The translations under genes and the position numbers were made by a program. A DNA stretch of 64,000 nucleotides from G051132615 sp051132615 (GTDB lineage Bacteria; Pseudomonadota; Gammaproteobacteria; Burkholderiales; Neisseriaceae), in assembly GCF_051132615.1 (NCBI RefSeq), contig NZ_CP152375.1, forward strand, positions 806,001 through 870,000. Direction: 5' to 3'. The notes below the pieces were generated by a model that was not told the DNA's origin, did no database searches, and worked only from the letters and a program-made list of their open reading frames with translations. Numbering within the stretch: position 1 is the stretch's first letter; each line of letters starts with the position of its first letter. Positions 45,411 to 52,474 of the stretch are shown here, piece by piece.

Positions 45411-46159
45411 ACATTCATTCTATACGTTCTACACTTTCAACTGAATTCGTTGTTTATAGCGAATTAAGACAGCTATGTGATAATCATGAACCCACACTCA
45501 GAATGTTGAGTAAGTTCCTCTATTGGGCTGAAAATGTTGAAAGCAAAGCCCCTCACCGTGATGGCTGGTTCTGGAAAACAGGTAAAGACCTAGCTTCAGA
45601 AATAGGTGTTACCAGACGAGGCTATGAAGTCGCTAGAACCTATTTAACTAATCTTGGTGTTCTTGATTTTAAAAAAGGTGGTATCTTCAATAAAATGCAC
45701 TTTAGAGTCAATGCTGAAAAACTTTTAAAATTAGTTTATCAGGTCAAAGGACTTCCTATACCTAAAGATATTAATGAATACCAACTTGATAACGATGGTT
45801 TTAGGGTGCCTAACTGGATGCCTATTAAACTATGGAATCAGTTTATTGGTATGCGTCAACGTAAAAAAGGACGCACCATGCTGAATATCGATAAGAAAAA
45901 GCGCATTAATGAATTAAAGGCATTACGGGATCAGAAGCTTGATATTCATCTTATTATGGAAGAAACCATTATTAAAGGATGGGCTGCATTTTATCAACCC
46001 AATTTTAGCCCAGTTGCAAAAACACTGACTGTTCCTGTTACTCAAGAACAGATTAATGCAGAAATCAAAGCCGCAAGAGAGCTAAAAGGTACTCGTTCAA
46101 CAAAAGAAACAGCTCAAGAAAATCTGAAGAATATCCTTTCAAATATTTTGAAGAATTAA
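45407..46159 (+). CDS. Replication-initiator-like winged-helix protein
   Basis: This 250-residue protein has an N-terminal winged-helix-like region: WFWKTGKDLASEIGVTRRGYEVARTYLTNLGVLDFKKGG looks like a helix-turn-helix and wing of RepA/phage replication-organizer proteins. The C-terminal half is basic and helical (GMRQRKKGRTMLNIDKKKRINELKALRDQK). No catalytic motif is visible. Coupling to the Cro-like gene suggests an early function such as element replication, but this is inference; a regulatory protein is possible. Confidence 0.5.
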   Translation: MNIHSIRSTLSTEFVVYSELRQLCDNHEPTLRMLSKFLYWAENVESKAPHRDGWFWKTGKDLASEIGVTRRGYEVARTYLTNLGVLDFKKGGIFNKMHFRVNAEKLLKLVYQVKGLPIPKDINEYQLDNDGFRVPNWMPIKLWNQFIGMRQRKKGRTMLNIDKKKRINELKALRDQKLDIHLIMEETIIKGWAAFYQPNFSPVAKTLTVPVTQEQINAEIKAARELKGTRSTKETAQENLKNILSNILKN

Positions 46160-46492
46160 TCTTCTCCTATAGCATTATTGCGCCCAAAATTTATAAAATC
46201 GTCAAAATTAGCTTATTTTTTCAGTATTTTTGGCATAAAAGGCTAAAAAATAGCTATTTCTTCTAAAAATCATCAGAACCCTCTATTTATGTACCCAATA
46301 TAATCATTTTTGATAGTTAAATTATTCTTTTAAAAATCATTACTTTGTACATAGAGTGCAGATTAGTTTGTTCATAAAAAACAAATTAGTTTGTTACTAG
46401 ATGGCATAATATACATAGAATACAAACATAGATTTACTTCATATAAATATAGTGGCGCACTGTAGTTTATTTTTTGAAGAAAGAAAAACAAT
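46160..46492. other. AT-rich noncoding region with a direct repeat
   Basis: This 333 bp interval has no gene. Two copies of ATTAGTTTGTT lie at 46362-46372 and 46385-46395, 23 bases apart start to start, or about two helical turns. The second copy is part of an imperfect palindrome AACAAA TTA GTTTGTT. They could be iterons of a replication origin next to the rep-like gene or an operator of the following gene. Confidence 0.45.
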
Positions 46493-46765
46493 ATGAATAA
46501 ATATTTCACAACAATAGAATCTGTTATAGAAGATTTACAGCATAAATTATCTACTGAAGATAAATATCTTATTCAATCTACGGCTGAATCAGAGCTGGTT
46601 AGATTTCATTTTGGGCTAGGTACAATGATTCGCAATGAATACAGGCTTTGGACAGAAAAGCAAAAATTATTGAATGAATGTGCAGTAATGCATCCAGATG
46701 ATACCTCATCCATAATTATTAAAAAATTATGGTCGACACTTCGCCAAGAAACAAAAACACAATGA
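46493..46765 (+). CDS. DUF6794-like protein
   Basis: This 90-residue cytoplasmic protein of unknown function has the pattern ESELVRFHFGLGTMIRNEYRLWTE near residue 40 and MHPDDTSSIIIKKLWSTLRQ at the C-terminus, which I recognise as the DUF6794 type found near toxin/immunity-like genes and in mobile elements. AAGAAAG precedes the ATG. The downstream nuclease pseudogene begins at the overlapping ATGA. Confidence 0.65.
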   Translation: MNKYFTTIESVIEDLQHKLSTEDKYLIQSTAESELVRFHFGLGTMIRNEYRLWTEKQKLLNECAVMHPDDTSSIIIKKLWSTLRQETKTQ

Positions 46766-46960
46766 AAAAATTATTCCTACTACTCTTATTATTTTTATCA
46801 TTTGCATAAGCTGAATCTATATAGTGTAAAGTTTTCGGTGTAACCGATAGACGATGGAGACACAATAACCTGTTTAATCGAACAGAAATAACAAATCAAA
46901 GTCAGACTTTACCAGATAGATGCACCTGAAGCTGGATAAGCATAGGCATAGGTCAGTTAC
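46762..46960 (+). pseudogene. Degraded thermonuclease (SNase-family) gene
   Basis: The start overlaps the DUF6794 stop. A signal-peptide-like MKKLFLLLLLFLSFA is followed at once by TAA, another stop after four codons, and then KVFGVTD. A 7-bp insertion GATAGAC seems to shift the frame there. The shifted frame continues GDTITCLIEQK, stop, QIKVRLYQIDAPEAG, stop. GDTI and the KVRLxxIDAPE motif carrying the catalytic Arg and Ca2+-binding Asp are hallmarks of staphylococcal-type nucleases. Several of the stops could come from single C-to-T changes in Gln codons. The C-terminal half is gone. Confidence 0.75.
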
Positions 46961-47053
46961 AATATGTAATGTGGTTTAGATATCTAAAGATAAAAATAAT
47001 TTATTCAAAACAGTACTTGTCTTCTATTATCAATTTCGTAGAGTTATTTACAC

Positions 47054-47419
47054 GTTGTAATTCCTTCTCTCACCCCGCAGTACTATAATCAAAAGGTATT
47101 TTGTAACTGGTCAAAAAATGTTGTAGTTCCTTCTCTCACCCCGCAGTACTATAATGCAGGCATGAATTCGGTTTGTTGGTTACTGGTTGTAGTTCCTTCT
47201 CTCACCCCGCAGTACTATAATATTTGCGGCAATTGGGCTTGGATACATGGAGTTGTAGTTCCTTCTCTCACCCCGCAGTACTATAATCCTCATCTATCAC
47301 AAGCAAGGCTCCTTCAGGTTGTAGTTCCTTCTCTCACCCCGCAGTACTATAATCAGAGGAATAAAAAAATGATTAATTATGGCGTTGTAGTTCCTTCTCT
47401 CACCCCGCAGTACTATAAT
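47054..47419 (+). CRISPR. Orphan type II-C-like CRISPR array, 6 repeats and 5 spacers
   Basis: Repeats of 36 bp begin GTTGTAGTTCCTTCTCTC and end CGCAGTACTATAAT. They start at 47054, 47120, 47186, 47252, 47318 and 47384. All five spacers are exactly 30 bp. The first repeat has A instead of G at position 7, others are identical. The repeat strongly resembles the Neisseria meningitidis type II-C repeat (GTTGTAGCTCCC... GCTACAAT) in length, ends and layout. The last nine bases TACTATAAT are a -10-like promoter element. No cas gene or obvious tracrRNA lies in the window. Confidence 0.96.
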
Positions 47420-47854
47420 TGCAATAAAACAAAATTGACAACAGATCCACCTACCTAAACATGACAAGCATAATTTATTATTGATAGATTAGCTCCGTAT
47501 CTTTTAGTGATTGCCTGACTTAAAACACAAATTATGCCCCCTTGTCAAACATTTAAAAAAAGCACGTATCTAATCGTACTTTTTTTTCTTTTTTGATAAA
47601 AAATTCTGTTTTCCCCATATTAAATGATTAATACCAAATATACAGAGTTTTCATATATTGGCATTCATTAAGAATTCAAATTTCATTTAAATTTCAACAT
47701 ATAGAATAATAAATCATATCAATTCATCAAAATATAACCAAAAATCATGTGTTCTCAATCAAAATTTCTATTTAAATACTGGTTAGCATTGAGATAGAAT
47801 TTATTAAAACATTATTATGAATATGTAATGAAATTTTAAACTAAACGCGGGATA
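47420..47854. other. AT-rich noncoding region between the CRISPR array and the toxin leader
   Basis: No gene-like frame is seen. A weak hairpin with A and T runs lies at about 47551-47588 (AGCACG / CGTACT with one mismatch). I found no anti-repeat to the CRISPR repeat here. Confidence 0.5.
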
Positions 47855-47901
47855 GGCGGTAGCCGTTAAATACTGGGTATTTAAGTTCTGCTGACGCAGA
47901 A
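47855..47901 (+). promoter_or_regulatory. Three tandem small hairpins in the toxin leader
   Basis: GGC GGTA GCC (47855-47864), AAATAC TGG GTATTT (47868-47882) and TTCTGC TGAC GCAGAA (47886-47901) follow each other with 3-base gaps, ending 42 bases before the toxin ATG. None has a T-run, so it is not a terminator. It may be a structured 5' leader or a protein-binding DNA site. Confidence 0.5.
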
Positions 47902-47943
47902 AAGATGATAAGATTCTAAAAAAAATTATTTTGAGTAGTTAAA

Positions 47944-50409
47944 ATGGATGAAGAGTTTCAGTTAAATCTAAATCAATCTTTTGCCGATCAACAAAGATTA
48001 CAGCGAGAGCAAGAAGAGCAACTTCAACGCCAAAAAGAAGCGTTGGAGTTAGCACAGCAGAAGGCTCCTGAACTCAATGAAACTGTAAAAAATGCCTTTG
48101 ACCAAAGTGAGTTTACCCATAATCTAAATAAATTAAATCCAGAACAAAAGGAAGCTGTGTTTAAAGGCTTAGCCCAAGATGTCGCCCTTAAAAGTGGGCG
48201 TAAAGAGAATATCAGTATTGAATTAATGTATTATAGCCCCGAAACAAGTTGTTTAATGGCTAATATAGGCAATAATAAATATGCTTTTGTCCATGTAGAA
48301 GAAGCTCTAGCAAAACATGGTTTAAGTATCGATAAAGAATTACTACACGCTAAAGCACCAGAAAACGAGCTTGAGAAGCTGGACAAATCATTAGAGCCTA
48401 TTAGTGAACATTTTAATCGTCCCTACCCCCCTAAAGGAAGATTAAAAGAGATTGTTCAACAGATGAATAATCTTCAAGTAGACAAACAATTATCAGGATT
48501 TACCCCAAAAGAACAATATGTCCTTAAGGAAGCCATAGGATTTGTAGCTGATGATTATGCTGGTGACCCACCTAAGATCAATCAGTTACAAGTTAATCAA
48601 GAAGAAATTCAGCTTAATTTAAATAAACAGAATGAACAGTTTAATTTATCCACTCCAAAAATTCTTGCTGGCGAACCATTAGAAGACAGCATAAAAAAAC
48701 CTGTTGAGCCACAGTTAGAAGCAGAAGAGACTAAACACATAATCATTGCCCAAAAAGGCGATACTGGCTGGAGTTTAGCGCAAAAATTAGACGCAGAGCA
48801 TCCATATGAAGCTTTAGGGGCTTTGTATCGATCTGAACAAATAAGAGACATCAAGCTCAAAGATGGCAATCAACACGTTATTCCGAATATTCAACCGAAT
48901 AAAGAATATACCTATGACCGTAGCCAATATACAGAAGAGCAACAAGTCAAAAATGAACAAGCAGGACGTCAAATTGTTACAGGTCAAAGCATAGACAATG
49001 AGCGTATTGATCAGGCTCGAGCACGGGCATTAGAAGAGCAAAAAGAACAAAACCTTAAATTGCAACAACACACTCAATTGGCTCAACTCTTCCAAAACAT
49101 CAATAATGCGACTAATGACCCCAAGATAGCAAATGGGTTAAGTAGATATGAAGTAGAAAACCTCGTTAAAGAACAGCTCTCTTCTGATCAAAAAACAAGT
49201 TTAATGAATAAAACAGTTTCAGTTGCTGTTCTGGCTAAAATCAACCAGAGCGAGACATTACAAGCCACAATCAATCGATCAACTAAACCCATCAATACAA
49301 TAGATGCTCTCCAATGGGCAAATGATACCGCTCAAAATGCCCCTTTATCTAATGTTCGCCTTTTAACCGAAAATCCAAGCGTAATGCCCATTATGAAAAT
49401 GACTAATCATGAGGGTAAGCCTTTAACCGAAGCTGAGCAAACTGCTTATAATAAAGGTGCGAATGAGTCTATGCTTAATGGTTTAAAAGAGATGGTAGAC
49501 GATGCGAATTTATTGTCTAAAGATGTCCTCAATACAGTAGGTTATTCGTTGCTAGGTGGTTTGTATGATCAAAGTGCCACTAAGGCAGCCAATGAGAGCA
49601 TACATCGGAATAATGAACGTATTGATAGTCTAGTCAACTCAGTAAAATTTCTAGCTGGCTACACCACAGGTCAAACAATGTATTATTCAGCACATCCTGA
49701 TGAATTGGTCAGAGGTGTTAATGGGATGCTCGCAGATCGTCAGGAACAGGCACAACAGCTCAAAAAAGCAGGAAATTATTATCAACTGGGTATAAACGAT
49801 GGGAATATGAACTTTCAGATCGTTTCTGCTGTTGCTCCTTTAGGAGTGACTAAGAATGCCAAGAATTTATCTAAAGCTGCTGATGCAGTACATGATGCTA
49901 ATAATACTCTTGGCTTAGAAAGAAAATTGGGTAAAGCAGAAACGGCTGTTAATGTTGAAATTAACAAAGTTAGGTCTCTTATTTCTCCTGAAATGGAAAA
50001 TAAAATTTTCTGGGGGTATAGGAAGAACCCTAATAGAAATGAAATCATTGGTGGACATTCACCGAATATTAATAATAAGCATCCTAATTATGCAACAGAA
50101 ACGATTAACTATAATCTTGATGGTACAAAGGATATCAAATATACAACTCAGTTTCCTGATGGAAATCTTGCTAAAATAAAGAATAGTACAATTTTTCCTG
50201 AAGGTTGGTCTGACACCAAAATTTTAGGTAGTATTACGGATATTGGTAACTCTCCTCCAATTAGTGTTAGGGGACGTGATGGAGCTACGTTTCACAGAGG
50301 AATTGTTGATGGAGTAGAAATAGATGTAATTAAAATAGGAGATAATATTGTTAGTGGTTATCCGACAGGGCAAATAAATGCACCATTACCAAGTGGGTTT
50401 ATTAAATAA
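47944..50409 (+). CDS. Polymorphic toxin with C-terminal EndoU-like nuclease domain
   Basis: This 821-residue protein has no signal peptide. N-terminus: Gln/Glu-rich coiled coil (residues 10-45), then a segment (about 60-140) whose LNPEQKEAVFKGLAQDV...NKYAFVHVEEAL pattern resembles T4SS-effector recruitment (XVIPCD-like) domains. A LysM-like segment lies at about 268-315 (IIIAQKGDTGWSLAQKL...VIPNIQPNKEYTY), followed by a long helical middle. The last 120 residues fit the bacterial EndoU fold: IIGGHSPN (His705), FPDGN, TIFPEGWSDTKILGSITDI, FHRGIVDGVEIDVI (His784) and SGYP (Ser804, Tyr806). EndoU toxins cleave RNA in target cells. The immunity-like gene follows after 11 bp. Confidence 0.8.
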   Translation: MDEEFQLNLNQSFADQQRLQREQEEQLQRQKEALELAQQKAPELNETVKNAFDQSEFTHNLNKLNPEQKEAVFKGLAQDVALKSGRKENISIELMYYSPETSCLMANIGNNKYAFVHVEEALAKHGLSIDKELLHAKAPENELEKLDKSLEPISEHFNRPYPPKGRLKEIVQQMNNLQVDKQLSGFTPKEQYVLKEAIGFVADDYAGDPPKINQLQVNQEEIQLNLNKQNEQFNLSTPKILAGEPLEDSIKKPVEPQLEAEETKHIIIAQKGDTGWSLAQKLDAEHPYEALGALYRSEQIRDIKLKDGNQHVIPNIQPNKEYTYDRSQYTEEQQVKNEQAGRQIVTGQSIDNERIDQARARALEEQKEQNLKLQQHTQLAQLFQNINNATNDPKIANGLSRYEVENLVKEQLSSDQKTSLMNKTVSVAVLAKINQSETLQATINRSTKPINTIDALQWANDTAQNAPLSNVRLLTENPSVMPIMKMTNHEGKPLTEAEQTAYNKGANESMLNGLKEMVDDANLLSKDVLNTVGYSLLGGLYDQSATKAANESIHRNNERIDSLVNSVKFLAGYTTGQTMYYSAHPDELVRGVNGMLADRQEQAQQLKKAGNYYQLGINDGNMNFQIVSAVAPLGVTKNAKNLSKAADAVHDANNTLGLERKLGKAETAVNVEINKVRSLISPEMENKIFWGYRKNPNRNEIIGGHSPNINNKHPNYATETINYNLDGTKDIKYTTQFPDGNLAKIKNSTIFPEGWSDTKILGSITDIGNSPPISVRGRDGATFHRGIVDGVEIDVIKIGDNIVSGYPTGQINAPLPSGFIK

Positions 50410-50420
50410 AGGGGAAGCAA

Positions 50421-50831
50421 ATGTATAAAAAAGTAGATGTAATTTTATCTGAGAATAGTTCAGATAATTATTTTTATGATGACGAATTTCTATATATACA
50501 AGAGTTAATAAGTGAATTTACTGAGATTGATTGGAAAAATTTAATAAATAATTTAAAAAGTAAAGACAATAAATATAAAATTAGATTGGCATATTGCCTT
50601 AATGAAGATACAGGAATAAATGGATTTAATGTGTTGTTAGATTTAATAAATGAAAGTGATGAAGTGGCTGAGTATGCCTTAGATTCTTTACGTTCATTTA
50701 ACAAGGAGGAGTACATAAAACAGATTACTTCAAACAAAAAAATAATTGAAAAAGCAGAAACATTATTAAAAAATGCAAGCTTACCAGTAAAGCAAATTTT
50801 AAATGCATTTTTACAACAAAATAAATTGTAG
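50421..50831 (+). CDS. Probable immunity protein for the EndoU-like toxin
   Basis: This 136-residue acidic cytoplasmic protein has no signal peptide. Helical repeats (LAYCLNEDTGINGFNVLLDLINESDEVAEYALDSLRSF) resemble Imm30/HEAT-like immunity proteins. It has its own strong ribosome-binding site (AAAGGGGAAG), 11 bp after the toxin stop, the usual toxin-immunity layout. It is visibly more AT-rich than the toxin's N-terminal part. Identity as immunity protein is from context. Confidence 0.65.
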   Translation: MYKKVDVILSENSSDNYFYDDEFLYIQELISEFTEIDWKNLINNLKSKDNKYKIRLAYCLNEDTGINGFNVLLDLINESDEVAEYALDSLRSFNKEEYIKQITSNKKIIEKAETLLKNASLPVKQILNAFLQQNKL

Positions 50832-50862
50832 AAACTCATATGTGATAGCTCTGAGTTTCTAC
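50828..50862. terminator. Hairpin between convergent immunity and relaxase genes
   Basis: An 11-bp perfect stem GTAGAAACTCA / TGAGTTTCTAC with a 13-base loop, no long T-run. It likely ends transcription from both sides, less efficiently than a classic terminator. Confidence 0.6.
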
Positions 50863-50874
50863 ATGTACAGTGCA

Positions 50875-51888
50875 TTAGCTTCGTTCCATATTTTCTGATT
50901 TATTGAGGTCTATTGTTTTATTCTTTATTTCATCAAACCGTTGCTGGGGTTGGGTAGTAAAGTTAGCTTGACTAACCTCCTTTGCTAGCTTGCTAATAAT
51001 ACGGGCTTCTTCCTTATTACCCATTTTGTATAATTCACGAGCAATCAAACCATAATTCTCAACAATGATATCCCGAGTTTGCATGGTCTCTTTAATAAAG
51101 GGGTGTTTTGGACGATCATTATTTTTTAGAGCTTCAACCAGTGCCAATGCTTCTATTTTATGTATATTGGCAGGGCTACCCCTCAAGCGCATACGCCTAA
51201 GTCGGCTTTCCTCTGGTTTTTGGGTACGTCCTCTATGCTGTCTTCTGGTGGCAGCACACTGAACACCTTCATCTCGTAGTTTCTCTGCAAAACGGACACG
51301 CCACTCAAATAAATCATTTTTACGGGGATTCATCCGTTTGCCAAATTCATCACGCATCAGCACACAGATATGAACATGTGGGTGCTGTTGATCCAGATGT
51401 TGGGTAAAAAGGTATTCATGATGTTCGAACTGTTCTTGTGCAAAAGCTCGAGCAGCATTTTTTACCGCAACTGGATCAGTACCAGCAGGCATAGATAAAA
51501 CCACATTTAAAGCTTCTCTGTGTTTACTTTTTTCAGGAATATTGAGTTTTTTCCAGTCAGCTAAATGTTGGTTTATCTCACTTTTGCCTTTAATGATATT
51601 GCCGTCCCGATCCTCCAGTTCAAGTTGACCATTACGACTGATATAATCAACATGTGACCTGATGCCCTTCATACCCTTTGAGTTGGCACTTTTACGAGTA
51701 GGTACTTTGACCATTACTTCAGGGTGTTTCAAGGCAGCAGCCTTCAGGTTAGCAATACCTGATCCAGATTTTAATGGTTTTACTTTTGAATGATTTCTAG
51801 GAGAAATATCCGCACCTGATTTTGATTTAACAGAGCGAGTTTTATACCCTAAAAACCAATCATCAACGCGTTTATTTAAATCACTCAT
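50875..51888 (-). CDS. Relaxase (MOBP/VirD2-like)
   Basis: This 337-residue relaxase nicks oriT and pilots DNA into the recipient. Seen: the motif with candidate catalytic Tyr GIRSHVDYISRNGQLEL near residue 75 and the metal-binding three-His motif HLDQQHPHVHICVLMRDEFGKRMN near residue 162. The C-terminal part is basic (RRQHRGRTQKPEESRLRRMRLRGSP) and helical. It is coupled to mobC by an 8 bp overlap. No helicase domain is present, as usual for mobilisation-type relaxases. Confidence 0.9.
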   Translation of the reverse strand: MSDLNKRVDDWFLGYKTRSVKSKSGADISPRNHSKVKPLKSGSGIANLKAAALKHPEVMVKVPTRKSANSKGMKGIRSHVDYISRNGQLELEDRDGNIIKGKSEINQHLADWKKLNIPEKSKHREALNVVLSMPAGTDPVAVKNAARAFAQEQFEHHEYLFTQHLDQQHPHVHICVLMRDEFGKRMNPRKNDLFEWRVRFAEKLRDEGVQCAATRRQHRGRTQKPEESRLRRMRLRGSPANIHKIEALALVEALKNNDRPKHPFIKETMQTRDIIVENYGLIARELYKMGNKEEARIISKLAKEVSQANFTTQPQQRFDEIKNKTIDLNKSENMERS

Positions 51889-52408
51889 TGTTTCTTCTCC
51901 TATTAGACAACAATAATTCGCCTACTTTTTCTGTATGGGTATTGATGATGTTCTGAAGGGCAGTGATCTGTTCACTGGTGATATTGCCACCTTCCATTGA
52001 ATGAAACTGTTTGGCAATCTGATTTAGATTACGGCCAATACGGAGTAATTGAGCATTAGATTGATATAGTGCGTCTACTTCAGCAGCCGTCAATAATGGG
52101 GTTTTATTTAGGTAGTTTCGGACAAGAGAGCTAATAAAAGCATTAGTTGTCATATGATGAGATTGTGCCAGTTGATAAAGCTGAGTTTTCTCTTTTTTTG
52201 ATAGGCGTAGTTCTAACCTATCTACCTCTACAATAGGAGGGGTAATTTTTATTGCTAACTGCTCATTTTCTTGCAAAATTGCTCTTATTAATTGGGTCAC
52301 AAAATAAGAAATACTATTTTTACCATAAGTTTTACAGGCTATATGCCGAAGTGCTTGATATTCTCTCTCATTAATATCAGGTATATCTACTCTTACAACT
52401 TTATTCAT
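51881..52408 (-). CDS. mobC: MobC-like relaxosome accessory protein
   Basis: This 175-residue protein has a ribbon-helix-helix-like N-terminus (VVRVDIPDINEREYQALRHIA) and a middle segment LELRLSKKEKTQLYQLAQSHHMTTNAFISSLVRNYL, then the MobC hallmark LRIGRNLNQIAKQFH near residue 135. It should bind oriT and aid melting at nic. It overlaps the relaxase gene. Confidence 0.85.
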   Translation of the reverse strand: MNKVVRVDIPDINEREYQALRHIACKTYGKNSISYFVTQLIRAILQENEQLAIKITPPIVEVDRLELRLSKKEKTQLYQLAQSHHMTTNAFISSLVRNYLNKTPLLTAAEVDALYQSNAQLLRIGRNLNQIAKQFHSMEGGNITSEQITALQNIINTHTEKVGELLLSNRRRNNE

Positions 52409-52429
52409 AATTACATTCCACTATAAAAA

Positions 52430-52457
52430 AAACCGATAACACAGTGGTTATCGGTTT
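52430..52457 (-). terminator. Terminator between ardC and mobC
   Basis: AACCGATAAC / GTTATCGGTT with a six-base loop; on the minus strand it runs into eight T. It separates two co-directional genes. Confidence 0.85.
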
Positions 52458-52474
52458 GGTTTAAAACAAATGGG

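Noticed and set aside
46762..46960. Stop-codon recoding (TAA/TAG read as Gln) in the nuclease remnant
   Set aside because: A frameshifting 7-bp insertion and loss of the C-terminal half show decay; nearby intact genes use TAA/TAG as stops.
47162..47458. Open frame of 98 residues with repeated VVVPSLTPQYYN
   Set aside because: It is the translation of the CRISPR repeats; 66-bp periodicity keeps the frame open. Not a gene.
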